A stretch of 52,027 nt of DNA from Azospirillum isscasi (GTDB lineage: Bacteria; Pseudomonadota; Alphaproteobacteria; Azospirillales; Azospirillaceae): NCBI RefSeq assembly GCF_030849505.1, contig NZ_JAUJFI010000017.1, forward strand, positions 1 to 52,027, read 5' to 3'. The position numbers and the translations under genes were made by a program. The notes beneath the pieces are model-generated. The model saw nothing but the letters and a program-made list of their open reading frames with translations. It was not told where the DNA came from and made no database searches. Positions 9,001-17,054 of the stretch are shown one piece after another. How positions within the stretch are numbered: the stretch's first letter is position 1; each line of letters opens with the position of its first letter.

Positions 9001-10812
9001 ATGCGCCGTGTGGCCGCAGGTGTACTGATCGGGCTGATCGCAGCCGCCGTGGCCGGTCCGGCGGGCGCGCAGCCGCGCCACGGCATGGCCCTTTACGGCG
9101 AGCCGAAATACGGGCCGGATTTCCGGCACTTCGATTACGTCAATCCGAACGCGCCGAAGGGCGGGAAGGTGACGCTCCAGGCCATCGGGTCCTTCGACAC
9201 GCTGAACCCCTTCACGCTGCGCGGTGTGCCGGCGGTCGGGGCGACGCTGATCTACGACACGCTGATGACCGGGTCGGGGGACGAGCCCTTCACCGAATAC
9301 GGCCTGCTCGCCGAGAGCGTGGAGATGCCGGCGGACCGGTCCTCGATCGTCTTCAACCTGCGCTCCGCCGCGCGCTGGCACGACGGGAAGCCGGTCACCG
9401 CCGACGACGTGGTCTTCTCTTTCAACATCCTGACGGAGAGCCACCCCTTCTACCGCAGCTATTACGGCGCGGTGGACACGGTGGCGGCGGAGGGCGACCG
9501 CCGCGTCCGCTTCACCTTCAAGCCGGGCGACAACCGCGAGCTGCCGATGATCATCGGGCAGTTGCCGGTGCTGCCGAAGCATTATTGGCAGGGCAGGGAC
9601 TTCCAGGCGACCACGCTGGACCCGCCGTTGGGCAGCGGCCCCTACCGCATCGCCGCCTTCGATCCGGGCCGCAGCATCGTCTACGAGCGGGTCGCGGACT
9701 ATTGGGGCGCGGATCTGCCGGTGAATGTCGGGCGGAACAACTTCGGCAGCATGGCCTACGAGTATTACCGGGACGCCAGCGTCGCCCTCCAGGCCTTCCG
9801 CGGCGGGCTGTACGACTTCCGCCAGGAGAACGTCGCCAAGACCTGGGCCACCGGCTACGGCTTCGACGCCGTGCGCGACGGCAAGGTGGTGAAGGAGGAG
9901 ATCCGCAACGAGGTGCCGGCGGGCATGCAGGGCTTCGTGTTCAACACGCGCCGCCCGGTCTTCGCGAACCCCAAGGTGCGCTGGGCCATCGCCCACGCCT
10001 TCGACTTCGAATGGACGAACCAGACCTTGTTCTACGGCGCCTACAAGCGCACGGAGAGCTATTTCGAGAATTCGCCGCTCCAGTCCCAGGGCGTGCCGCA
10101 GGGGCGGGAACTGGCGATCCTGGAGCCGCTGCGTGGGAAAATCCCCGCCGAAGTCTTCGAGAAGCCCTACCGCGCGCCCAGCACGGATGGGCCGAACGGG
10201 CTGCGCCACAACCTGCTGGAGGCCAAGCGGCTGCTCGACGAAGCCGGGACCGACGTGCGCAACGGGGTGCGGGTCGATGTCGCGACCGGCAAGCCGCTGG
10301 ACTTCGAGATCCTTCTGGACAGCCCTACTTTCGAGCGGGTGACCCTTCCCTTCATCGAGAATCTGAAGCGGCTGGGCATCCGGGCGAGCATCCGGACGGT
10401 GGACACGGCCCAGTATGAGAACCGCACCCGCGACTTCGATTTCGACATGGTGGTCCATGTCTGGCCGCAGTCCCTGTCTCCGGGGAACGAGCAGACCGGC
10501 TTTTGGGGATCGGCCTTCGCCGACCGTCCGGGCAGCGAGAATCTGGCCGGCGTCCGCAACGAGGCGGTGGACCACCTCATTGGGGAGATCGTCCGCGCCG
10601 ACAGCCGGGAGGATCTGATGGCCGCCGTCTCGGCCCTGGACCGGGTGCTTCTGTGGGGGCATTACGTGGTGCCGCACTGGTATTCCGGCGTCTACCGCGT
10701 CGCCTATTGGAACCGGCTGAAGCGCCCGGACGCCCTGCCGCCGTATTCGATCTCCTTCGACTCCTGGTGGCTGTCGGACGCTCCGTCCGCCGCGACCGGC
10801 AAGGCGCCCTGA
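9001..10812 (+). CDS. Extracellular solute-binding protein family 5 (YejA-like oligopeptide/microcin C type)
   Basis: A periplasmic binding protein of a peptide-type ABC transporter. Residues 1-22 form a Sec signal peptide (cleavage near AGAQP). The mature protein begins RHGMALYGEPKYGPDFRHF, and NPNAPKGGKV plus FDTLNPFTLRG are characteristic of the YejA branch. SAARWHDGKPVTADDV is the family 5 signature. Length (603 residues) is normal for YejA. The usual permease and ATPase genes (yejB, yejE, yejF) do not follow; the next gene is a response regulator, so this is an orphan or works with a distant permease. ATG 9001 is preceded by a purine-rich tract. Confidence 0.88.
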   Translation: MRRVAAGVLIGLIAAAVAGPAGAQPRHGMALYGEPKYGPDFRHFDYVNPNAPKGGKVTLQAIGSFDTLNPFTLRGVPAVGATLIYDTLMTGSGDEPFTEYGLLAESVEMPADRSSIVFNLRSAARWHDGKPVTADDVVFSFNILTESHPFYRSYYGAVDTVAAEGDRRVRFTFKPGDNRELPMIIGQLPVLPKHYWQGRDFQATTLDPPLGSGPYRIAAFDPGRSIVYERVADYWGADLPVNVGRNNFGSMAYEYYRDASVALQAFRGGLYDFRQENVAKTWATGYGFDAVRDGKVVKEEIRNEVPAGMQGFVFNTRRPVFANPKVRWAIAHAFDFEWTNQTLFYGAYKRTESYFENSPLQSQGVPQGRELAILEPLRGKIPAEVFEKPYRAPSTDGPNGLRHNLLEAKRLLDEAGTDVRNGVRVDVATGKPLDFEILLDSPTFERVTLPFIENLKRLGIRASIRTVDTAQYENRTRDFDFDMVVHVWPQSLSPGNEQTGFWGSAFADRPGSENLAGVRNEAVDHLIGEIVRADSREDLMAAVSALDRVLLWGHYVVPHWYSGVYRVAYWNRLKRPDALPPYSISFDSWWLSDAPSAATGKAP

Positions 10813-10829
10813 CAGGAAGGACCGGCCCC

Positions 10830-11234
10830 ATGGACGCTCAACCGCCGGACAAGGCACGGACCATCCTCGTCGTCGACGACAACGCGCTGATGCGCAAGCT
10901 GTTCGTCCGCTGCCTGGAGGAAGGCGGCCATCGCGTCGTGGAGACGGACGACCCGCGGGGCGTGCCGGAACTGATGCGCGGGCTGAAGCCCGATCTGGTG
11001 GTCATGGACGTGGTCATGCCCGGCCTGTCCGGGGTGGATGTGGTCCGGATGATCCGCGCCGACCGGGAACTGGCGCGCACCTTGGTGATTGCGGTGACCA
11101 ACCTGTCGACCCCCACGGACATGCGGCGCTTTTCCGACGCCGGATTCGACGGGCATGTGCCCAAGCCCATCCGGCCGAAGGACTTCCTGGCGACGATCAC
11201 CCGCTATCTGGACGGCGAGGGGGAGAGGATTTGA
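10830..11234 (+). CDS. Single-domain response regulator (CheY/DivK-like)
   Basis: A 134-residue receiver domain with no output domain. The acidic pair Asp16-Asp17 (ILVVDDN), phosphoacceptor Asp60 (LVVMDVVMPG), Thr90 (VIAVTN) and Lys112 (GHVPKPIRP) are all present, so it should be phosphorylated normally. It would relay phosphate or bind another protein. ATG 10830 follows AGGAAGG at 10814-10820 and lies 17 bp after the YejA-like gene, so the two may be co-transcribed. No histidine kinase is adjacent. The C-terminus ends shortly after alpha-5, as expected for this class. Confidence 0.9.
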   Translation: MDAQPPDKARTILVVDDNALMRKLFVRCLEEGGHRVVETDDPRGVPELMRGLKPDLVVMDVVMPGLSGVDVVRMIRADRELARTLVIAVTNLSTPTDMRRFSDAGFDGHVPKPIRPKDFLATITRYLDGEGERI

Positions 11235-11375
11235 TAATCACAATGAAAAGAATGGTTTATGGCTGTTTGATAAACCAAGATATGAGAAATTTCTTTGGTG
11301 AATCACTTCCCGATTCGCTTTAGGAACACCTCTTAATGTATTGAAAAATAACATGTTATTGAATTCTGACGAATT
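11235..11375. other. AT-rich intergenic segment with three palindromes
   Basis: This stretch is visibly much richer in A+T than everything around it. It holds TGGTTTAT/ATAAACCA arms (11253-11260 and 11270-11277, 9-nt loop), the palindrome AGAAATTTCT (11285-11294) and the 14-bp palindrome AATAACATGTTATT (11347-11360). On the minus strand the first hairpin is followed by TTCTTTTCATT, so it resembles a terminator facing left, but no minus-strand gene lies to its right. It may act as the end of the response-regulator transcript, a protein-binding region or a small RNA gene; I cannot decide. Confidence 0.4.
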
Positions 11376-11454
11376 TGCCGCGCCGCAGCCGTTCCTCGGC
11401 GGCGGGCATTCCGTGCTATGATCCTGCCGCCATCGTAGTTTCCATCTTAGCGCC

Positions 11455-11907
11455 ATGAGAGCCCTTGCCGCCGTTCCGCTGCTGCTGATGCTGCTGGGCT
11501 CGCCCGCGGCGGCGGACCCGATGCGGGTGGAGCGGACCGATCCCGGCCATATGCGGGCACCCAGCCGCCCCTTCATCCCCAAGGAAACCATTCCGCCCCG
11601 CACCCGCTTCGTGCGGAGTCAGGCCGTCTACAATCTGCCGAAGGGGCTGGACGGGCTGACCAGGTACGACGCCGCCCTGTCGCATCTGTGCCAGCGCGGC
11701 GCCTTCGGACAGGAGATGGACGGGTTCTATTGGGCGCGGACCCCGGACAAACGCTACGGCGTCGCCTTCTCCGGCGGGGCGAACCTGTCGGACCCGCAGA
11801 ACAAGCGCAAGACCGGTCAGGTGTATTTCTTCGACGGCCAGGACAGCCGCTGCGACGTCTATGTCGGCGATCAGGCGAAGCTGAAGCCGCATTACGTCGG
11901 ACCCTGA
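11455..11907 (+). CDS. Exported protein of unknown function (150 aa)
   Basis: Residues 1-21 are a clear Sec signal peptide (MRALAAVPLLLMLLGSPAAA, cleavage after AAA-D). The mature ~130 residues have only two cysteines (in SHLCQRG and SRCDVYV), which could pair in the periplasm, and a central segment with aromatic residues (GFYWARTPDKRYGVAF). No family is recognised. The gene sits downstream of the AT-rich segment and is followed by an inverted repeat. High third-position GC supports it as real. Confidence 0.65.
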   Translation: MRALAAVPLLLMLLGSPAAADPMRVERTDPGHMRAPSRPFIPKETIPPRTRFVRSQAVYNLPKGLDGLTRYDAALSHLCQRGAFGQEMDGFYWARTPDKRYGVAFSGGANLSDPQNKRKTGQVYFFDGQDSRCDVYVGDQAKLKPHYVGP

Positions 11908-11939
11908 GACCGGCCCGTCCCGGCGCTGGCCGGTGCGCC

Positions 11940-11985
11940 CATCACGACCATGACGTGGCCGGTGTCGCCGGTCGCGGTCGTGATG
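11940..11985. other. Inverted repeat between converging genes
   Basis: CATCACGACC (11940-11949) and GGTCGTGATG (11976-11985) form perfect 10-bp arms around a 26-nt GC-rich loop. It lies between the exported protein (stop 11907) and the convergent MetX-like gene (stop at 12035). No T-run follows on either strand, so it may be a Rho-independent-like hairpin without a tail or an mRNA end stabiliser. Confidence 0.4.
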
Positions 11986-12034
11986 TCCACACACAGGCGC
12001 CTCTGGTCTGTGGCGTCGCTGATCCGTCCGCCCG

Positions 12035-13231
12035 TTACTTCGCCATGAAGGCCGATATGGCGTCCCCCGCCTTGGCGATGTTGGCGATGCCGTCCAGGTG
12101 GCCCAGGCTGGTGGTGATCGCGTCGGTGTAGGTCACGGCCACGCCCTGTTTCTCCAGCCGCTCCTTCAGCGGACGCATGGCGCGTTCCGGCGGGAAGACG
12201 AGGTCGTCGGCGGAGGGGATCAACAGAACCGGCGCCTTGATCTTCGCCAAACCTTCGTCCAGCGACCCGCCACCCCCGACCAGGAAGGTCTGGTTGGCCT
12301 TCACCAGATACAGGAAGTGGTTGGCGTCGCTGACCGCGGCGCGGGCCGCCGCCGCCTTGTCCAGCCAGGATTCGATGGCGTACTGGTTGTTCATGCTGGC
12401 GGCGGGGTCCTTGCCTTCCTCGGCCCAGCCGCGGCCGAAGGTGGCGTCGGCCCATTTCCAATGGCGGGCGTGCAGGGTCACCAGCTTCAGCGCCTCGGTC
12501 AGCCCGGCCTTCGGCTCCGCCTTGCCGTAATAGTCGCCGCCCTGCCAGTTCGGATCGACGCGGATGGGGGCGGCCCACAGATTCAGCCAGCCGATCAGGA
12601 AGGGATCGGCCTCGGCCCCGCCGATCGCCGCGACCACGCGCTTGACCATCTCCGGATGGGAGGCCGCCCACTCCAGGGCCTGGAGCGACCCCATGGACCC
12701 GCCCATCACCGCGTGCAGGGATTTCACGTTGAGACTGTCGAGCAACGCCTTCTGCACATTGACGAAATCGCGGATGGTGACGACCGGGAAGCTCATCCCG
12801 TAGGGCTTGCCGGTGTCGGGATTGACGCTGGCCGGGCCGGTGGTGGTGACGTTGGGGTCCTTGGGCGACAGGTTCACCAGCGTGTCGGAGCTGATGACGA
12901 AATATTTGTCGGTGTCCAGCGGCTTGCCCGGCCCGATGATGGAATCCCAATAGCCGGGGGCCGGGTCCTCCATCTTGTACTTCCCGGCGGCGTGGCTGTT
13001 GCCGCTGAAGAAATGGGTGACCAGGATGACGTTGTCCCTGGCGTCGTTCAGCGTGCCGTAGCTTTCCCAGCCGATCCGGACGTTCTTGATCGTGCCGCCG
13101 CCCACCGTGGTGTAGGACGGCATCTCGAACACCTTCTTCTCCACGAGGCCGTCGAAGGCCAGGGCCGGCGCCGCGCAGAAAAGCCCGGCGGCCAGAGCAA
13201 GGCCGCCGAGCCGTTTCGCCAGTGCACGCAT
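12035..13231 (-). CDS. Exported alpha/beta hydrolase related to homoserine O-acetyltransferase (MetX-like)
   Basis: An alpha/beta-hydrolase fold protein with the catalytic triad Ser179 (VMGGSMGSLQAL), Asp343 (IPSADDLVFPP) and His378 (SLGHLDGI). Overall layout, including WESYGTLN, THFFSGNSH and WWD-like loops, is that of MetX acyltransferases. Unlike cytoplasmic MetX it begins with a Sec signal peptide (residues 1-25, cleavage after APALA), so it acts outside the cytoplasm where acetyl-CoA is absent; hydrolase or transacylase activity on an unknown ester is more likely than methionine synthesis. Length is 398 residues. The gene stands alone, convergent with the exported protein upstream in coordinate. 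Confidence 0.82.
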   Translation of the reverse strand: MRALAKRLGGLALAAGLFCAAPALAFDGLVEKKVFEMPSYTTVGGGTIKNVRIGWESYGTLNDARDNVILVTHFFSGNSHAAGKYKMEDPAPGYWDSIIGPGKPLDTDKYFVISSDTLVNLSPKDPNVTTTGPASVNPDTGKPYGMSFPVVTIRDFVNVQKALLDSLNVKSLHAVMGGSMGSLQALEWAASHPEMVKRVVAAIGGAEADPFLIGWLNLWAAPIRVDPNWQGGDYYGKAEPKAGLTEALKLVTLHARHWKWADATFGRGWAEEGKDPAASMNNQYAIESWLDKAAAARAAVSDANHFLYLVKANQTFLVGGGGSLDEGLAKIKAPVLLIPSADDLVFPPERAMRPLKERLEKQGVAVTYTDAITTSLGHLDGIANIAKAGDAISAFMAK

Positions 13232-13333
13232 GTCATCCCTCCCGATCGTTTGTCCTTTTCGATGCGGGGAGGCAGTGTAAGGGGGTGCGGCCGCCCGTCC
13301 AGGCGGTCAATCGGCCTAGACGGTTGGGGGAAC

Positions 13334-13654
13334 TCAGCCCAGCCGGACGGCGGTTCCGTTGATGGACACCATCAGCATGCCGTTCTCCTTGCCCAACACC
13401 TCGTAGTCGATGTCCACGCCGACGATGGCGTCCGCCCCCAGCGCCCGCGCGGCGTCCTGAAGGTCGGCGAAGGCGGCCTCGCGGGCGTCGCGCAGCGCGT
13501 TCTGATAGCCGCCGGCCCGCCCGCCGACGATGTCGCGGATGCCGGAGAACAGGTCGCGGAACATGTTCACGCCCAGGATCGCTTCACCCGCGACCATGCC
13601 CAGATACTGGGTGATGCGGTGGCCTTCGACGGTGTCGGTGCTGGTGACGATCAT
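13334..13654 (-). CDS. YbjQ/DUF74 family protein
   Basis: A 106-residue member of the YbjQ family (heavy-metal-binding domain fold, pentameric in solved relatives, function unsettled). It shows the typical start [20 protein letters not shown], the segment [21 protein letters not shown], and the central [12 protein letters not shown]. Start ATG 13654 has GGAGGA 7 nt upstream; a longer frame to 13798 exists but lacks family similarity. It is divergent from the repressor gene at 13892, sharing a 237-bp intergenic region with its promoter. Confidence 0.88.
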   Translation of the reverse strand: MIVTSTDTVEGHRITQYLGMVAGEAILGVNMFRDLFSGIRDIVGGRAGGYQNALRDAREAAFADLQDAARALGADAIVGVDIDYEVLGKENGMLMVSINGTAVRLG

Positions 13655-13779
13655 TATCGGTTCCTCCGGAATGGTCTGGCGCCCTCCAGATGGCGGCGCG
13701 CTTCGTCGGCCGCAATAGGGGCCGGTCGCAAGGGGGGAGGAAAGGGCGAAGGCGGAGAAAAGGGGAGTCCGACGCGATA

Positions 13780-13861
13780 CTGCGAAATCGCAGCGCATCC
13801 TCGGCGAAATTGCGACGTAAGCGAAGAAACCTTGCGCGTTCTTTCAACGTTCTCTCTTATA
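13780..13861 (+). promoter_or_regulatory. Predicted promoter and operator-like sites of the phage-type repressor
   Basis: The sequence has a 14-bp dyad CTGCGA-AA-TCGCAG (13780-13793), and a related half-symmetric copy, GCGAAATTGC (13804-13813), whose match GCGAAATCGC begins 21 bp earlier, two helical turns away. Downstream lies a plausible sigma-70 promoter: TTGCGC at 13832-13837, an 18-bp spacer and CTTATA at 13856-13861. This arrangement fits binding sites for the adjacent repressor at its own promoter; that link is inference. Confidence 0.5.
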
Positions 13862-13891
13862 GGGCGCTCTTTCGGCGGAGAGGACGGCGGC

Positions 13892-14527
13892 ATGGACGAC
13901 ACGCGGCGGGCGATCCTGCGCTGGATGACCGGCGTGATGGAGGCCCAGGGCTGGAGCGCCGGGGCCTGGGCGCGGCTGGCCGAGGTCACGCCGACCAACA
14001 TCACGCGCTTCCTGCGCGACCCGGCGCGGGGCAGCGTTCCCAGCGCCGAGACCTTGGGGCGGCTGGCCCGCGTCGCCGGGTCCGAACCGCGCTTTCTGGA
14101 CGAGGCCGCCTACCCGCCCGTCGCCCGGGTGCCGCTGCTGTCGGTGGAGCAGGTGCGCGCCTTTCTGGAACTGGGGCGGCGGGCGGGCGAAGCCTTCATC
14201 GCCGCGGCGCTCAGCGGCGGGGCGCGGGGCATCGCGGTTGACCGCCCGGCCTCGCGCCGCGCCTTCGCGCTGACCATCGCCTCGACCAGCCTGAACGCCG
14301 CGGGCGTCCTGCCGGACGATTGCGTGGTGCTGGAACCGCTCGACGTGCTGGCGCCGCAGGCGGGGGACGTGGTGGTGACGGTGGGCGACGGAACGGTCTG
14401 CGGCTACCGCTTCTTCCCGCCGCATCTGCTGCCGGTCAGCACCGACCCCGGCTGCCGCCCGACGTCCATCGAGCGCGCCGCCGTCGCCGGGGTGGCGGTT
14501 CATATCCAGCGCTGCCTGCGCGTCTGA
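13892..14527 (+). CDS. CI/LexA-like transcriptional regulator with degenerate S24 domain
   Basis: A 211-residue phage-repressor-like protein. Residues ~5-65 form a helix-turn-helix region (WARLAEVTPTNITRFLRDP), and residues ~123-208 look like the S24 peptidase/dimerisation domain of LexA and CI. The serine of the GDSM box is kept as Ser133 in IASTSLNAAGVLPDDC, but the expected catalytic lysine near 170 is absent (GTVCGYRFF), so it may not self-cleave. It starts at ATG 13892, 30 bp after a predicted -10 box, and precedes the exonuclease and annealing genes, which it probably controls. Divergent neighbour is ybjQ. Confidence 0.75.
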   Translation: MDDTRRAILRWMTGVMEAQGWSAGAWARLAEVTPTNITRFLRDPARGSVPSAETLGRLARVAGSEPRFLDEAAYPPVARVPLLSVEQVRAFLELGRRAGEAFIAAALSGGARGIAVDRPASRRAFALTIASTSLNAAGVLPDDCVVLEPLDVLAPQAGDVVVTVGDGTVCGYRFFPPHLLPVSTDPGCRPTSIERAAVAGVAVHIQRCLRV

Positions 14528-14869
14528 CCGCGCGTATTTGGCGGGAATCCGCAAGAAAAGCCGCGGATTCGCGTGGCGGAATTCTTTGTCTCGCCCCTCT
14601 TTGACCGTGCGAATCCATGACCATCTGTGCCGAGTCGGTCCGATTCGGCCGCAGCGTGACCGCGGCTGCTCTGATTTCGACTTAGTTTTCTGAAAATATT
14701 CGAAGATTCGATCCTCACGGCCAAGCCGCAGGTTCTCTTTTTGTTCTTGAATCCTGCATGTTCGCAGCCCATATTCACGCTACGGATTATGGTTAACGCC
14801 GACAGCGCTGCGAAGACGCATCGGACGGCAACCGGAAACGCACGCAAACGGCTGGGGGCCGGCAGGGGA
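14528..14869 (+). promoter_or_regulatory. 342-bp leader with hairpins and predicted promoter before the exonuclease gene
   Basis: This gap has no convincing gene. It becomes AT-richer from about 14680. GCCGAGTCG (14629-14637) and CGATTCGGC (14641-14649) form a hairpin with one G-T pair. A sigma-70-like promoter is visible: TTGAAT at 14747-14752, a 17-bp spacer, and CATATT at 14770-14775. An upstream in-frame ATG at 14789 could extend the exonuclease by 27 residues; if it is not used, the mRNA has a leader of about 90 nt. Confidence 0.45.
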
Positions 14870-15811
14870 ATGGCGATTACCGACGCGCAGCGCGCCGCGC
14901 GGGCAGGGCGGATCGGGTCTTCCGACGCCACCCGCATCATGGCGGGCGACTGGCTGACTCTGTGGCGCGAGAAGACCGGGCGCGCGGCGCCGGCCGACCT
15001 GGACCTCGTTCCCGCGGTGCAGATCGGCATCGCGACGGAGCATCTGCACCCCCGTTTCGTGGAGAAGGCCACGGGCCTGCCCTGCGTGCCGGCGGAGCGG
15101 ACCTGGGTCCATCCGGAGCATGACTGGATGGTCGCCCACCCCGATTTCCTGACCTGGGAGGAGGAGACGTCCGTCGGCGCTCCGGACACGCTTGTGGAGG
15201 CGAAATTCTCCGGCGGCTTCCAGACGGACGCGGAACTGGCCCGGCGCTACCACTGGCAGGTCCAGCACCAGCTCGTGGTCACCGGCCTGGACCGCGCCAT
15301 GCTGTCGATCCTGCGCCCCACCGGCCACGCGCTGCTGCGCGTCCGGCGGCGCGAGGACGACTGCGGGCGGCTGATGGAGACGCTGGACGCCTTCTGGTGG
15401 CACGTCGCCAACGATGTGGAGCCCGGCGACCCTCTGCCCGCCGAGGCGCCGTCCTACGAGACGCGCCGGGTGGTGGACATGGCGCGGCACAACCGCTTCG
15501 CCGCCCTGGCGGCGGAACTGGTGGAGCGCCGCGCCTCCGCCATCGCCGTCCGCGAGGCGGAGGCCGCCCTGAAGGCGCTGATGCCCGCCGACGCGCGCAT
15601 CGCCTTCGTGGCGGGGGAGGAGCCGGGCCGCGGCCTGCACCTCGCCCGCGACCGCGAAGGGCGGCTGTCGCTGCGCTACGGCGCGCCGCCCCGGCGGGTG
15701 CTGGATGCCGCCGAGCCGTGGGAGCCCGCCACGGCCTTTCCGTCCCCTGACCCGAGCCTGGACGCTGTCCTCAGCGGCGGCTGGGGTGAGGGGAGAGACG
15801 AACGCTTCTGA
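14870..15811 (+). CDS. YqaJ-type phage recombination exonuclease
   Basis: A lambda-exonuclease/YqaJ superfamily nuclease that would resect double-stranded DNA ends for strand annealing. Motifs are in order: IGSSDATRI (15-23), a helix with Glu57 (IGIATEHLHPRF), Asp92 in AHPDF, the Glu110-x-Lys112 pair in LVEAKFS, and the Gln-containing helix HWQVQHQLVVTG (128-139). These make up the PD-(D/E)xK active site. It has 313 residues from ATG 14870; ATG 14789 would add a basic 27-residue extension. The next gene, 32 bp downstream, looks like its annealing partner. This pairing is typical of phages; here no integrase or structural genes are seen nearby. Confidence 0.82.
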   Translation: MAITDAQRAARAGRIGSSDATRIMAGDWLTLWREKTGRAAPADLDLVPAVQIGIATEHLHPRFVEKATGLPCVPAERTWVHPEHDWMVAHPDFLTWEEETSVGAPDTLVEAKFSGGFQTDAELARRYHWQVQHQLVVTGLDRAMLSILRPTGHALLRVRRREDDCGRLMETLDAFWWHVANDVEPGDPLPAEAPSYETRRVVDMARHNRFAALAAELVERRASAIAVREAEAALKALMPADARIAFVAGEEPGRGLHLARDREGRLSLRYGAPPRRVLDAAEPWEPATAFPSPDPSLDAVLSGGWGEGRDERF

Positions 15812-15843
15812 CCGCTTTTGATAACAAGGGGAACCCGACGACC

Positions 15844-16686
15844 ATGGGACGCATGAGCAAGACCGACACCGTCGCCGAAACCGAGAAGGCCGTCAGCAAG
15901 GCCGATCCGACGATCGCGGCCCCGCAGGCGGACCGGAAGGCGGACGGGCAAAAGGCGGATGACCGGAAGACGGATGGAAAGCCGGATGCCCTGGACCACA
16001 TGCATCTGTGGAACCGGCTGAAGCGGACCGACCCGAAGGCGACCAAGCCCTTCACCCGCAACGGCGGCTTCCGCGGCACCCAGATCGACCCGGCCTGGCG
16101 CCTGATGATGATGACCGAGGTGTTCGGCCCGGTCGGCAAGGGCTGGGGCTACGAGCAGATGGACTGGACCATCGCGGAACGCATGGTCTTCATCTGCGCC
16201 CGCGTCTGGTACCTCGACCCGGAGACGGGCGAGAAATGCTGGACCGGCCCGCAGTGGGGCGGCACCGAGATGGTCCGCCGCCGCAACGGCATCGAGGCGC
16301 CCGACGACGAGTGCTTCAAGATGTCGATGACCGACGCGGTGGGCAAATGCCTCGTCCAGCTCGGCCTCGCCGCCGACGTCCATATGGGCCAGTTCGACGA
16401 CAGCAAGTACCGGGAGGAGTCGGAGGCCTTCTACGCCGCCAAGGCCAATCCGGACCTGCAACCCGCCGCCATCGCCGCCTTCGAGGAGGAGATCCGCAAA
16501 CGCCTGGGCGCCTGCCTGGACCTGGACGACCTGGAGGAGCTGTGGCGGACCGGCGCCGGCACCCGCCTGCGCGAGATCGGCACGGTGGACCGCGCGGCCC
16601 AGCACCGCATCACCAGCCTGTTCGCCCAGAAGAAGGCGGAAATCCTGAAGCGCGACGAAGAGGGCGGCGACCTGGAGGCCGCCTGA
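15844..16686 (+). CDS. Putative phage-type single-strand annealing protein
   Basis: A 280-residue protein with a disordered Lys/Asp-rich N-terminus (residues 1-48) and a core matching what I remember of phage annealing proteins of the Rad52-like group: LWNRLKRTDPKATKPFTRN, GGFRGTQIDPAWRLMMMTE, VFGPVGKGWGYE, and later MSMTDAVGKCLVQLGLAADV with HMGQFDDSKY. In that group the protein coats single strands made by the partner exonuclease and anneals complementary DNA. The exonuclease gene directly upstream supports this. Start is ATG 15844, with AAGGGG 12 nt before; ATG 15853 is an alternative. The family call is from memory and needs a profile search. Confidence 0.6.
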   Translation: MGRMSKTDTVAETEKAVSKADPTIAAPQADRKADGQKADDRKTDGKPDALDHMHLWNRLKRTDPKATKPFTRNGGFRGTQIDPAWRLMMMTEVFGPVGKGWGYEQMDWTIAERMVFICARVWYLDPETGEKCWTGPQWGGTEMVRRRNGIEAPDDECFKMSMTDAVGKCLVQLGLAADVHMGQFDDSKYREESEAFYAAKANPDLQPAAIAAFEEEIRKRLGACLDLDDLEELWRTGAGTRLREIGTVDRAAQHRITSLFAQKKAEILKRDEEGGDLEAA

Positions 16687-16727
16687 GCCACGCCCGCAGC
16701 GCGGCGTGGAAGGGAGATGCCCCGACG

Positions 16728-17054
16728 ATGACACCCGCAAGCACCACCACCGAACGTTCCCATACCGAACGCTCACCCAGCGGCCTGTTCCGCATGAGCG
16801 CCTGGGAAGGCGAGATGGAGCGGACCTACCCCCAGCTTCCGCGCTGGTACTGGAACGAGTCGGAACGCCGCAAGCAGTATGCCCGTTGGGTGGAGGCGGA
16901 GGCGGAATCCCTTGCCATGCGGCTGGCCGGCCTGCTCCGCCCCGACACGCCGGCGGATGCGGCGGGTCCGGCCCGCGCGCTGGTGGAATCGCTGGCCCGC
17001 GACGCCGAATGGGCGCGCCGCCTGGAGGAACGTCTGCTCCGCAACGCCGCCTGA
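16728..17054 (+). CDS. Small protein of unknown function in the recombination cassette (108 aa)
   Basis: Not recognised. It begins at ATG 16728 after an AAGGGAG tract, 41 bp downstream of the annealing gene. The N-terminus is Ser/Thr-rich; the rest is charged and helical with an aromatic patch (RWYWNESERRKQYARWVE) and ends in RLEERLLRNAA. Its composition suggests a cytoplasmic helper or DNA-binding protein. The stop codon lies inside the first copy of a 16-bp tandem repeat. Confidence 0.55.
   Translation: MTPASTTTERSHTERSPSGLFRMSAWEGEMERTYPQLPRWYWNESERRKQYARWVEAEAESLAMRLAGLLRPDTPADAAGPARALVESLARDAEWARRLEERLLRNAA

Noticed and set aside
12098..14527. 809-residue plus-strand frame
   Set aside because: Only its last 211 residues (from 13892) resemble a protein; the earlier part is antisense to the MetX-like and ybjQ genes.
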